A stretch of 7,281 nt of DNA from Deltaproteobacteria bacterium (GTDB lineage: Bacteria; Desulfobacterota; Desulfobacteria; Desulfobacterales; JAFDFH01). Shown piece after piece: positions 1 through 6,081 of this stretch. The notes beneath the pieces are model-generated. The model saw only the letters and a list, made by a program, of their open reading frames with translations, was not told the DNA's origin and ran no database searches. Made by a program: the position numbers and the translations under genes. The DNA lies in the NCBI GenBank assembly GCA_019309945.1, contig JAFDFH010000116.1, positions 1-7,281 on the forward strand, given 5' to 3'. Numbering within the stretch: position 1 is the stretch's first letter; each line of letters begins with the position of its first letter.

Positions 1-1
1 T

Positions 2-172
2 TCTGATGAGGTTAAGACAAGACTTTTTGAACCCTATTTTTCAACTAAAAAGTCCGGCATGGGCTTAGGTCTTACGATCGTTAGTACAATTATTGCCGAT
101 CATAATGGTGTGATCGGCGTGCAGGATAATCAACCCCATGGCGCTAAGTTTGTTATCGAACTACCGGTTTAA
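2..172 (+). CDS. Sensor histidine kinase, C-terminal fragment (NtrY-like), 5' end outside window
   Basis: The last 56 codons of a histidine kinase run from the left edge to a TAA stop. They cover the end of the HATPase_c ATP-binding domain: the F-box region (LFEPYFSTK), then the G2 box (GMGLGLTIV) that closes over ATP, then the final beta strands ending in FVIELPV. The YFSTK form of the F box, the following short turn and the pattern H-x-G-x-I-x-V-x-D-N resemble NtrY-type kinases, which autophosphorylate a histidine and pass the phosphate to NtrX. The next gene is an NtrX-like regulator in the same direction, which supports the pairing. The sensor, HAMP/PAS and phospho-histidine regions lie outside the window, so the signal and membrane topology cannot be read. 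Kinase identity is secure; the NtrY subfamily is inferred. Confidence 0.9.
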   Translation, partial: SDEVKTRLFEPYFSTKKSGMGLGLTIVSTIIADHNGVIGVQDNQPHGAKFVIELPV

Positions 173-224
173 ATCGCTGCGTAAAGAGGCCCGGCCTTCG
201 GGCAATAGCACTTATCGCTGTGTA
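173..224 (+). repeat. Imperfect 11-mer direct repeat flanking a GC-rich hairpin
   Basis: ATCGCTGCGTA at 173-183 and ATCGCTGTGTA at 214-224 match at 10 of 11 positions, 41 bp start to start. Between them, GCCCG (189-193) and CGGGC (199-203) form a perfect 5-bp stem with a 5-nt loop. No T-tract follows the hairpin, so it is not a standard intrinsic terminator. The element fills the kinase-regulator gap. It could attenuate or stabilise the transcript, or the repeats could be protein-binding sites. Function is unknown. Confidence 0.4.
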
Positions 225-271
225 TCGTAGGCCGTATGTAATTAGTTACTATATTATATCATGAGGTTAGT

Positions 272-1627
272 ATGTTTCCTTCGATTTTGATTGTTGACGA
301 CGAACGATCGATACTCCAATCTTTGGATGGTCTTCTTTCTGATGAAGGATTTGAGGTTATGACAGCCTCGAATGGATATGAGGCCCTGAAGATTATTGAT
401 GCCGAACCGCCGGACCTTGTTTTGCTCGACATATGGATGCCGGGCATTGACGGCATTGAAACCTTAAAAGAAATCAAGAAAGATAACCCCTATATCCATG
501 TTATCATTATCACCGGGCATGGAACAATCGAAACCGCCGTCAAGGCTACAAAACTGGGTGCATTCGATTTAATCGAAAAACCCCTTTCAATTGACAAAGT
601 GATTGTGACCATTAACAATGCACTGAATTTCAGACGGCTTGAAGAAGAAAACCGCTACCTTCGTAAAAAAACCATAGAAAAACACTCCCTAACCGGAAAC
701 AGCCCTCCTATTGTCGCAGTAAAAAAACAAATAAATATAGCCGCCCCAACAGATTCATGGATACTGATCACCGGAGAAAATGGAACAGGCAAAGAACTGG
801 TTGCCCGCACCATCCATCAACTTAGCCCCCGGTCAGACCATCCGCTTATCGATGTGAATTGTGCAGCAATACCTGAGGAAGCCATCGAAAGTGAGTTGTT
901 TGGTCATGAAAAGGGAGCGTTTACCGGCGCAACTACAAATAAGCGAGGCAAATTCGAGTTGGCCGGTAGCGGAACAATTTTTTTTGACGAAATCGGCGAC
1001 ATGAGCCTAACAACGCAAGCAAAGATTCTGCGAGTGCTTCAGGAGAAGCAATTCCAGAGGGTTGGTGGGACCAGAATATTGGATGTCAACGTTAGAGTTA
1101 TTGCAGCCAGCAACAAAGATCTTGAAAAGGAGATCGAAAAAGGTAATTTTAGAGAAGAATTGTATTACCGGCTGAATGTAATACCCATCGAAGTACCGCC
1201 TTTAAGAAACCGCGGTGAAGACATTCCTCTTTTGGTTGAAACATTCCTTGATGAGTGTGCCAAACAAAACCGAAGTAAAAGAAAACAAATGACCCAGGAG
1301 GCACTATCGCTGTTGAGTCGCTATTCATGGCCGGGCAACGTCAGAGAACTGAAGAACCTTATTGAACGTCTGGGGATAATGGTAGAAAAAGATGTTATCG
1401 ATGATTCGGATATGCCTCGGCCGTATAATCCGGATTGCGGGGGTGATTTAACATCCATCGAATCACAATTATATTTACTCGAAGACTTAAAAGACGCCCA
1501 AAAGGCCTTTGAAAGAGAATTTATCCAAAGAAAGCTCGTTCAATATAATAATAACGTATCAAAAACTGCCAAAGCAATTGGTGTTAAACCGAGTTATCTG
1601 CACAAAAAGCTGAAAGATATGTCTTGA
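272..1627 (+). CDS. ntrX: NtrX-like sigma-54-dependent response regulator
   Basis: This is a 451-residue three-domain activator that, once phosphorylated by its kinase, should oligomerise and use ATP to open sigma-54 RNA polymerase promoters. The receiver domain (about 4-120) has the acidic pair D9/D10, phospho-acceptor D53, T81 and K103. The AAA+ domain (about 140-365) has Walker A GENGTGK (168-174), an intact GAFTGA sigma-54 contact loop (215-220), Walker B ending in D239-E240, and arginine-finger candidates R294 and R300. The C-terminal Fis-type helix-turn-helix (about 411-451) ends in NNNVSKTAKAIGV and a YLHKKLK recognition helix, close to NtrX. The ATG has a TGAGGT ribosome site (262-267) ending 4 bp upstream, and the protein begins right at the receiver domain. 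It follows the partial kinase gene. All catalytic motifs look intact. NtrX is a subfamily call by resemblance; NtrX proteins are known for nitrogen and envelope or redox responses, and the regulon here cannot be read. Confidence 0.9.
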   Translation: MFPSILIVDDERSILQSLDGLLSDEGFEVMTASNGYEALKIIDAEPPDLVLLDIWMPGIDGIETLKEIKKDNPYIHVIIITGHGTIETAVKATKLGAFDLIEKPLSIDKVIVTINNALNFRRLEEENRYLRKKTIEKHSLTGNSPPIVAVKKQINIAAPTDSWILITGENGTGKELVARTIHQLSPRSDHPLIDVNCAAIPEEAIESELFGHEKGAFTGATTNKRGKFELAGSGTIFFDEIGDMSLTTQAKILRVLQEKQFQRVGGTRILDVNVRVIAASNKDLEKEIEKGNFREELYYRLNVIPIEVPPLRNRGEDIPLLVETFLDECAKQNRSKRKQMTQEALSLLSRYSWPGNVRELKNLIERLGIMVEKDVIDDSDMPRPYNPDCGGDLTSIESQLYLLEDLKDAQKAFEREFIQRKLVQYNNNVSKTAKAIGVKPSYLHKKLKDMS

Positions 1628-1671
1628 GGTTATCGCCTAGGGTCAAACCGGTAAACTTGAACTCCCATCTT

Positions 1672-1678
1672 TAAGGAT
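1672..1678 (+). promoter_or_regulatory. Ribosome binding site deciding the TTG start of rsmD
   Basis: TAAGGAT ends 6 bp before the TTG at 1685-1687. A second AAGGA (1679-1683) lies too close to act. Together with the conserved RIIGG N-terminus of RsmD immediately after the TTG, this site supports the non-ATG start. Confidence 0.65.
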
Positions 1679-1684
1679 AAGGAT

Positions 1685-2239
1685 TTGAGAATCATCGGCG
1701 GAGACTTGAAGGGTAAAAAGTTGTATTCCGTTCGGGGTCTGTCAATACGGCCAACTGCCGATCGACTGAGGGAATCTTTATTTAACATCCTCTCCAACCA
1801 TGTTCGTGGAGCACTTGTGTTGGATCTGTTTGCCGGAACCGGCGCCCTCGGCATCGAGGCGATAAGCCGGGGAGCTGAATTCGCAATGTTTGTGGATAAC
1901 CATAAAAGTGCGCTTGCGGTAATTGAGCAAAACATTCGGTCATGCGCCCTTGATCACAGGGCAAAACTTATTCAGGGGAACATTATTCAAAATTTAAATT
2001 GTATTCGATTCTACCGACCTGCTTTTAATCTTGTGTTCATAGATCCGCCTTACAGCAAGAACATGGTAAAGCCGGCTTTATACAACCTTCATCACAGCCA
2101 CTGCTTAGAAAAAGACACCCGTATTGTTGTTGAACACTCTGTTTCCGAGTCAATCCCGGAAGATCTTCTATCGTTCAGGATTGATGATCAAAGAAGGCAT
2201 GGAAAAACCCTTGTTTCATTTTTAGGTTATATGATATAA
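1685..2239 (+). CDS. rsmD: 16S rRNA (guanine(966)-N2)-methyltransferase RsmD
   Basis: RsmD transfers a methyl group from S-adenosylmethionine to N2 of G966 (E. coli numbering) of 16S rRNA in the small-subunit head. The 184-residue protein has the normal family length and order: the N-terminal RIIGGDLKGKKL strand, the RPTADRLRESLFNIL segment (22-36) typical of RsmD, SAM-binding motif I (LDLFAGTGALGIEA, 46-59), the acidic residue D71 after the second strand, and the catalytic DPPY tetrapeptide (120-123). The start is TTG, chosen because of the ribosome site upstream and because the family N-terminus begins there. It lies 57 bp after ntrX and 59 bp before coaD; rsmD-coaD adjacency is a widespread bacterial arrangement, which supports both calls. 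Nothing appears broken. Confidence 0.95.
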   Translation: MRIIGGDLKGKKLYSVRGLSIRPTADRLRESLFNILSNHVRGALVLDLFAGTGALGIEAISRGAEFAMFVDNHKSALAVIEQNIRSCALDHRAKLIQGNIIQNLNCIRFYRPAFNLVFIDPPYSKNMVKPALYNLHHSHCLEKDTRIVVEHSVSESIPEDLLSFRIDDQRRHGKTLVSFLGYMI

Positions 2240-2298
2240 ATTATTGAATTTAGGGTAGGAAGAAAATCTTAAAAATCTGCAAAAAGGGCGAATACAAT

Positions 2299-2787
2299 AT
2301 GGAAAAAGTTGCTATTTATCCGGGGTCCTTTGACCCGCTTACCAACGGCCACATCGATATTGTTGAGAGAGGGCTTAGGCTCTTTGACAGGATAATTATC
2401 TGCGTTATGTGCAATTCCGCCAAGAAAACATTTTTTACAGTTGAAGAACGAATGGAAATGCTCAAAGTCAGCCTGGAAGGATTTCAAAATATTGAAGTAG
2501 ACAGGTATGAGGGGCTCCTGGTTGATTATGGCGCCAAACGGAAAGCACGGGCCATCCTGCGTGGGCTGCGAGCGGTTTCAGATTTTGAATATGAGTTTCA
2601 GATGGCAATGATGAACCGCCGCTTGAATCGAGAAATTCAGACTGTTTTCTTGATGACCGGTTTTCGCTGGATCTTCACCAGTTCTTCCATAATCAAAGAA
2701 GCGGCGCGTTTTGGCGGCGACATCCATGACATGGTACCCCCTGTGGTCAATCAGAAATTAATCGAAAAGTTCAAGAAAACCTCCTAA
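2299..2787 (+). CDS. coaD: Phosphopantetheine adenylyltransferase CoaD
   Basis: CoaD catalyses the fourth step of coenzyme A synthesis: 4'-phosphopantetheine plus ATP gives dephospho-CoA and pyrophosphate, in the cytoplasm. The 162-residue protein has the usual length for this nucleotidyltransferase family. Visible active-site features are the N-terminal YPGSFDPLTNGH motif with H18 (T/HxGH signature), K42, R88 and R91 in LRGLRAVSDFEYE, and the SSS-IIKE segment (128-134) that binds the nucleotide. The stretch before it reads TGFRWIFT instead of the PSKEWSFI-like form of enterobacteria; I recall such variants in deltaproteobacterial CoaD, and the key residues remain. AAGGG (2284-2288) lies 10 bp before the ATG, a rather long spacing. 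It follows rsmD in the same direction, a common pairing, and is probably co-transcribed with it. Confidence 0.96.
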   Translation: MEKVAIYPGSFDPLTNGHIDIVERGLRLFDRIIICVMCNSAKKTFFTVEERMEMLKVSLEGFQNIEVDRYEGLLVDYGAKRKARAILRGLRAVSDFEYEFQMAMMNRRLNREIQTVFLMTGFRWIFTSSSIIKEAARFGGDIHDMVPPVVNQKLIEKFKKTS

Positions 2788-2811
2788 CCCGACTATACCG
2801 AAAAATTTACA

Positions 2812-2851
2812 AGTGGTCTGATCACACTCCGTAGCCAGGGCAATTTTTGCC
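2812..2851 (+). promoter_or_regulatory. Two small dyads upstream of the LysR-type gene; possible operator region
   Basis: The 107-bp gap between coaD and the LysR gene holds an interrupted dyad, AGTG (2812-2815) with CACT (2825-2828), around a TGATCA core (2819-2824). It also holds a perfect inverted repeat, GGCAA-TTT-TTGCC (2839-2851). LysR-type regulators commonly bind interrupted dyads upstream of their own gene, so autoregulation is possible. The second repeat is not followed by a T-tract, so it is a poor terminator for coaD. No strong -35/-10 pair was recognised. The role is an inference. Confidence 0.3.
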
Positions 2852-2894
2852 GTAAAAAGCACGAATTCAATTTTAACACGCTAATTTAAAGAAA

Positions 2895-3818
2895 ATGGAT
2901 CTGTGGCAGCTAAACATCTTCTGCAAGGTCATAGAATTAAGAAGCTTTTCTAAAGCCGGAGAAACGGTTCATCTTTCACAACCGACCATCAGCAGTCACA
3001 TTAAGGATTTAGAAAATCACTTTGGATGTCGCCTTATCGATCGTCTTACCAGAGAAGCAGTTCCCACAAAAGCGGGAGAACTACTTTACGAATATGCCTG
3101 CAAGCTTATTGCTTTGCGCGATGAGACCGAAACCGCCCTGTCTCAATTTCAGGGAATAATCAAGGGACATTTAGTTGTCGGCGGAAGTACGATTCCCGGC
3201 GGATATATACTTCCGCGAATTGTTGGTAATTTCATAAAAAATTACCCGGAGGTTTCGATTTCTCTGATTATTGGAGACACCGAAAAAATTATAGGTGACA
3301 TTCTTACCGGTGTGCTGGCCCTCGGCGTGGTCGGAGCCAAAACAGGATATAAAAACCTGTTTCAGGAAAAACTGATCGACGACGAGATGTGTCTTGTCGT
3401 CCCAATAGATCACCCGTGGGCCGAAAATAACCATATCAACTTAAAAAAACTACTTAAAGAACCATTTATCAGTCGGGAAAGCGGTTCCGGAACATTAAAA
3501 TCAATCCAGCGCAGCCTTGATAAAAAGGGTTGTAAAATCGAAGATCTTAACATTATTTTAGAAATGGGGAGTACGGAAGCGGTTATCCAGGGAATAAAAA
3601 GCAATGTTGGTGTTTCTATCCTTTCGACCCTGGCAGTACTTGAAGCCCTACAGGCTGGAACTTTAAAAGCACTTTCGATTGATGGGTTGCAGCTAAAACG
3701 GAGTTTTTACCTGACAAAACATAAATATCGCAGCTTATCTCCCCTATCCCAAGCGTTTATTGAGTTCCTAAAAAAAGAGTTAACCAATTCATTCCCCCTC
3801 GAAAGGGCGGCTGGATAG
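2895..3818 (+). CDS. LysR-family transcriptional regulator (selenium metabolism-associated type by resemblance)
   Basis: This 307-residue protein is a typical LysR-type regulator in length and layout. The winged helix-turn-helix fills about residues 1-60, with the family core SFSKAGETVHLSQPTISSHI (17-36) and the wing ending VPTKAGE. A linker helix follows, then a periplasmic-binding-protein-like effector domain from about residue 90 to 300 (GHLVVGGSTIPGGYILPRI onward). The segment STIPG-YILP and the pattern around it resemble the LysR group that databases label selenium metabolism-associated, frequent in anaerobes; I recognise this from memory and could not test it. CysB/CbbR-like regulators are the alternative. 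The ATG has only a weak AAAG-type ribosome site. It lies 107 bp after coaD and 49 bp before nrdJ on the same strand, not divergent from a target as is common for LysR genes. No selenium genes are in the window. Its effector and targets are unknown. Confidence 0.9.
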   Translation: MDLWQLNIFCKVIELRSFSKAGETVHLSQPTISSHIKDLENHFGCRLIDRLTREAVPTKAGELLYEYACKLIALRDETETALSQFQGIIKGHLVVGGSTIPGGYILPRIVGNFIKNYPEVSISLIIGDTEKIIGDILTGVLALGVVGAKTGYKNLFQEKLIDDEMCLVVPIDHPWAENNHINLKKLLKEPFISRESGSGTLKSIQRSLDKKGCKIEDLNIILEMGSTEAVIQGIKSNVGVSILSTLAVLEALQAGTLKALSIDGLQLKRSFYLTKHKYRSLSPLSQAFIEFLKKELTNSFPLERAAG

Positions 3819-3867
3819 AATAGCGTTTCCTCTTAACAAACATACGATTTTTTACAAAGTTAATAAA

Positions 3868-6036
3868 ATGGCGGTTTCTCTCTCACAAAATGCGAAGGTT
3901 GTAATGGAACGGCGGTACCTGAAAAAGGACCATAACGGAAATATCAAAGAGACCCCGGAGGATCTGTTTGCAAGAGTAGCTAGAAGTATTGCTGTCGCCG
4001 ACACAAAATTTGAACCGCAAGCCGATGTTGAAAAAACAGAAAAAAAATTTTTAAAACTATTGACCCGTATGTGGTTTTTACCCAATTCACCAACGCTAAT
4101 GAACGCGGGACGGCGTCTGGGGCAGTTGGCAGCCTGTTTTGTTCTTCCCATTGAAGATTCTATGGAAGATATTTTTGAAACCCTTAAACATACGGCAACG
4201 ATTCACAAAAGCGGGGGCGGTACAGGATTCTCTTTTTCACGAATTCGTCCTGAAAAAGATGTAGTACTATCAACAGCGGGCGTGTCAAGCGGTCCGATTT
4301 CATTTATGGTTGTTTTCGACGTAACTACTGAAACAGTCAAACAGGGAGGAGCCCGCCGGGGTGCCAACATGGGGGTTTTGCGGGTTGATCACCCCGATAT
4401 TGAAGCCTTTATTTTATTAAAGAATGACCCGACCCGGTTAAACAACTTTAATATTTCGGTTGCATTGACGCAAGAATTTTTGGACGCACTTGAAAAAGGT
4501 CTTGATTATGATCTTGTCAATCCGCGAACAAGCAAAACCGTCCGAAGCGTTTCTGCCAGACAAATCTTCGATATGATCGTTTTTTCTGCCTGGCAGACGG
4601 GAGAACCAGGTGTCATTTTCATCGATGCAATCAACCGGAAAAATCCTACTCCTCACCTGGGGGATATTGAGGCAACCAATCCGTGCGGCGAACAGCCGCT
4701 TTTACCTTACGAATCATGCACGTTGGGCTCTATAAATCTCTCAAAAATGATCACTCGCAACGTAGTTAACCTGAATCGCCTGAGAAAAACGGTGCACGCT
4801 GCCGTTCACTTTTTAGATAACGTAATAGAGGTCAACAAATACCCCCTGTCGCGCATCGAGAAAATGAGCAAAGGGACCCGCAAGATCGGTCTCGGCGTAA
4901 TGGGATTTGCCGATATGTTGATAAAAATGGGAATACCCTATGATTCTAAAGAGGCGGTTTTCCAGGCAGAAAAAGTGATGTCGTTTATTTTGAAGGAATC
5001 CCGGACAGCATCGGCCCTACTTGCCAAAAAGCGAGGGAATTTTCTTTATTATAAAGGAAGCATCTTTGATGACCCTTCCACCCCTTATATGCGAAATGCA
5101 AGTACGACAACCATCGCACCGACCGGTACCATTAGTATTATCGCCGGCACTTCCAGCGGCATTGAACCGATTTTTGCTGTCGCCCATATAAAACGTATCC
5201 TTGATGGCGAGTCTCTTCCTGAAATGAATCCTCTATTCATTAAAATCGCAAAGAAGGAGGGATTTTACAGTCAAGCACTTGTAAAAGAAATTGTAAAAAC
5301 CGGCTCGGTGCAGTCTGCAGATGCCGTCACTGATCATGTGAAACGGCTTTTTATGACATCCCATGATATTGCACCTGAATGGCATATCAAGATTCAGTCT
5401 ACCTTCCAAAAATACACGGACAATGCGGTTTCAAAAACCGTCAATTTTCCTGCCCACGCGACAAAGGAAGATGTTGAAAAGGTATATCTTCTTGCTTATA
5501 AAAATGGCTGTAAAGGTGTTACGATTTACAGATACGGCAGTCGTGCCCAACAGGTTTTGAATATCGGAAGCGAGCAAAATGAGTCCTCAAAGATTGCGCC
5601 CAGACCCAGGCCCGAACGTACATACGGTGTTACAGAGCGAATCAGCACGGGATGCGGTAAACTGTATGTTACGATTAATTCCGATGAACAGGGAATGTGT
5701 GAAGTTTTCGCACAAATGGGAAAAACCGGGGGATGCGCATCTTCCCAAATAGAAGCGGCCGGACGTCTAATTTCACTGGCCTTACGATCAGGAGTGAAGG
5801 TGGATTCAATTGTCAAACAACTTACCGGCATTCGATGTCCTTCGCCTGCATGGCAAAACGGGAAAATGGTTCTTTCCTGTCCGGATGCGATCGCTCAGGT
5901 GTTGAAGTTGTTAACTAATCCTGATTTTATCGAAAGCACTGCAATGATGGGCGTATGCCCGGAATGTGGGGCGGTCATGTACCACGTGGAGGGATGCCTG
6001 GTTTGTCATTCATGCGGCTTTGCCAAATGCAGTTAG
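3868..6036 (+). CDS. nrdJ: Adenosylcobalamin-dependent (class II) ribonucleotide reductase NrdJ
   Basis: NrdJ reduces ribonucleotides to deoxyribonucleotides using a thiyl radical generated from adenosylcobalamin, independently of oxygen, in the cytoplasm. The 722 residues include the N-terminal segment LSQNAKVVMERRYLKKD, a ten-stranded barrel core with N271, C273 and E275 in NPCGEQ (C273 is the expected thiyl site), and the disulfide pair C90 (LAACFVLP) and C284 (YESCTLGS). The spacing fits the Thermotoga-type enzyme. APTGTISIIAGTSSG (417-431) is the conserved phosphate-binding loop. A TSCPD-type domain follows (about 583-680), and then a cysteine-rich tail with C697, C700, C710, C713, C716 and C721, likely a zinc ribbon plus redox cysteines that re-reduce the active site. 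No N-terminal ATP-cone is seen, so overall ATP/dATP activity control at that site is probably absent. The chosen ATG lacks a clear Shine-Dalgarno sequence. No NrdR box or cobalamin riboswitch was found in the 49-bp gap before it. Confidence 0.96.
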   Translation: MAVSLSQNAKVVMERRYLKKDHNGNIKETPEDLFARVARSIAVADTKFEPQADVEKTEKKFLKLLTRMWFLPNSPTLMNAGRRLGQLAACFVLPIEDSMEDIFETLKHTATIHKSGGGTGFSFSRIRPEKDVVLSTAGVSSGPISFMVVFDVTTETVKQGGARRGANMGVLRVDHPDIEAFILLKNDPTRLNNFNISVALTQEFLDALEKGLDYDLVNPRTSKTVRSVSARQIFDMIVFSAWQTGEPGVIFIDAINRKNPTPHLGDIEATNPCGEQPLLPYESCTLGSINLSKMITRNVVNLNRLRKTVHAAVHFLDNVIEVNKYPLSRIEKMSKGTRKIGLGVMGFADMLIKMGIPYDSKEAVFQAEKVMSFILKESRTASALLAKKRGNFLYYKGSIFDDPSTPYMRNASTTTIAPTGTISIIAGTSSGIEPIFAVAHIKRILDGESLPEMNPLFIKIAKKEGFYSQALVKEIVKTGSVQSADAVTDHVKRLFMTSHDIAPEWHIKIQSTFQKYTDNAVSKTVNFPAHATKEDVEKVYLLAYKNGCKGVTIYRYGSRAQQVLNIGSEQNESSKIAPRPRPERTYGVTERISTGCGKLYVTINSDEQGMCEVFAQMGKTGGCASSQIEAAGRLISLALRSGVKVDSIVKQLTGIRCPSPAWQNGKMVLSCPDAIAQVLKLLTNPDFIESTAMMGVCPECGAVMYHVEGCLVCHSCGFAKCS

Positions 6037-6067
6037 TTTTCGATAAGACCTCAACCGTCTTTTTTAA

Positions 6068-6073
6068 AAGGAG
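6068..6073 (+). promoter_or_regulatory. Strong ribosome binding site deciding the TTG start of the DUF368 gene
   Basis: AAGGAG lies 8 bp upstream of the TTG at 6082-6084, a near-ideal sequence and spacing. It fixes the non-ATG start, since the conserved family N-terminus begins directly after it and no better in-frame start is near. Confidence 0.8.
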
Positions 6074-6081
6074 ATTATTTT

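Noticed and set aside
189..203. GC-rich hairpin after the kinase gene as an intrinsic terminator
   Set aside because: The stem is followed by AATAGCACTT with no run of T, so it does not fit a rho-independent terminator.
252..257. TATTAT as a -10 box for the ntrX-like gene
   Set aside because: It would start transcription within the ribosome binding site, and no matching -35 box lies upstream.
1630..1964. Reverse-strand reading frames of 60-101 codons opposite rsmD
   Set aside because: They lie opposite a clearly conserved gene, show no recognisable protein features and have no ribosome sites; they are shadows of rsmD.
2847..2878. TTGCCG followed by an A/T-rich block as a promoter for the LysR gene
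   Set aside because: The -35 match is only 4 of 6 and no spacing gives a good -10 box.
3819..3867. NrdR box or cobalamin riboswitch upstream of nrdJ
   Set aside because: The gap is only 49 bp, too short for a cobalamin riboswitch, and no paired NrdR-like palindromes are visible in it.
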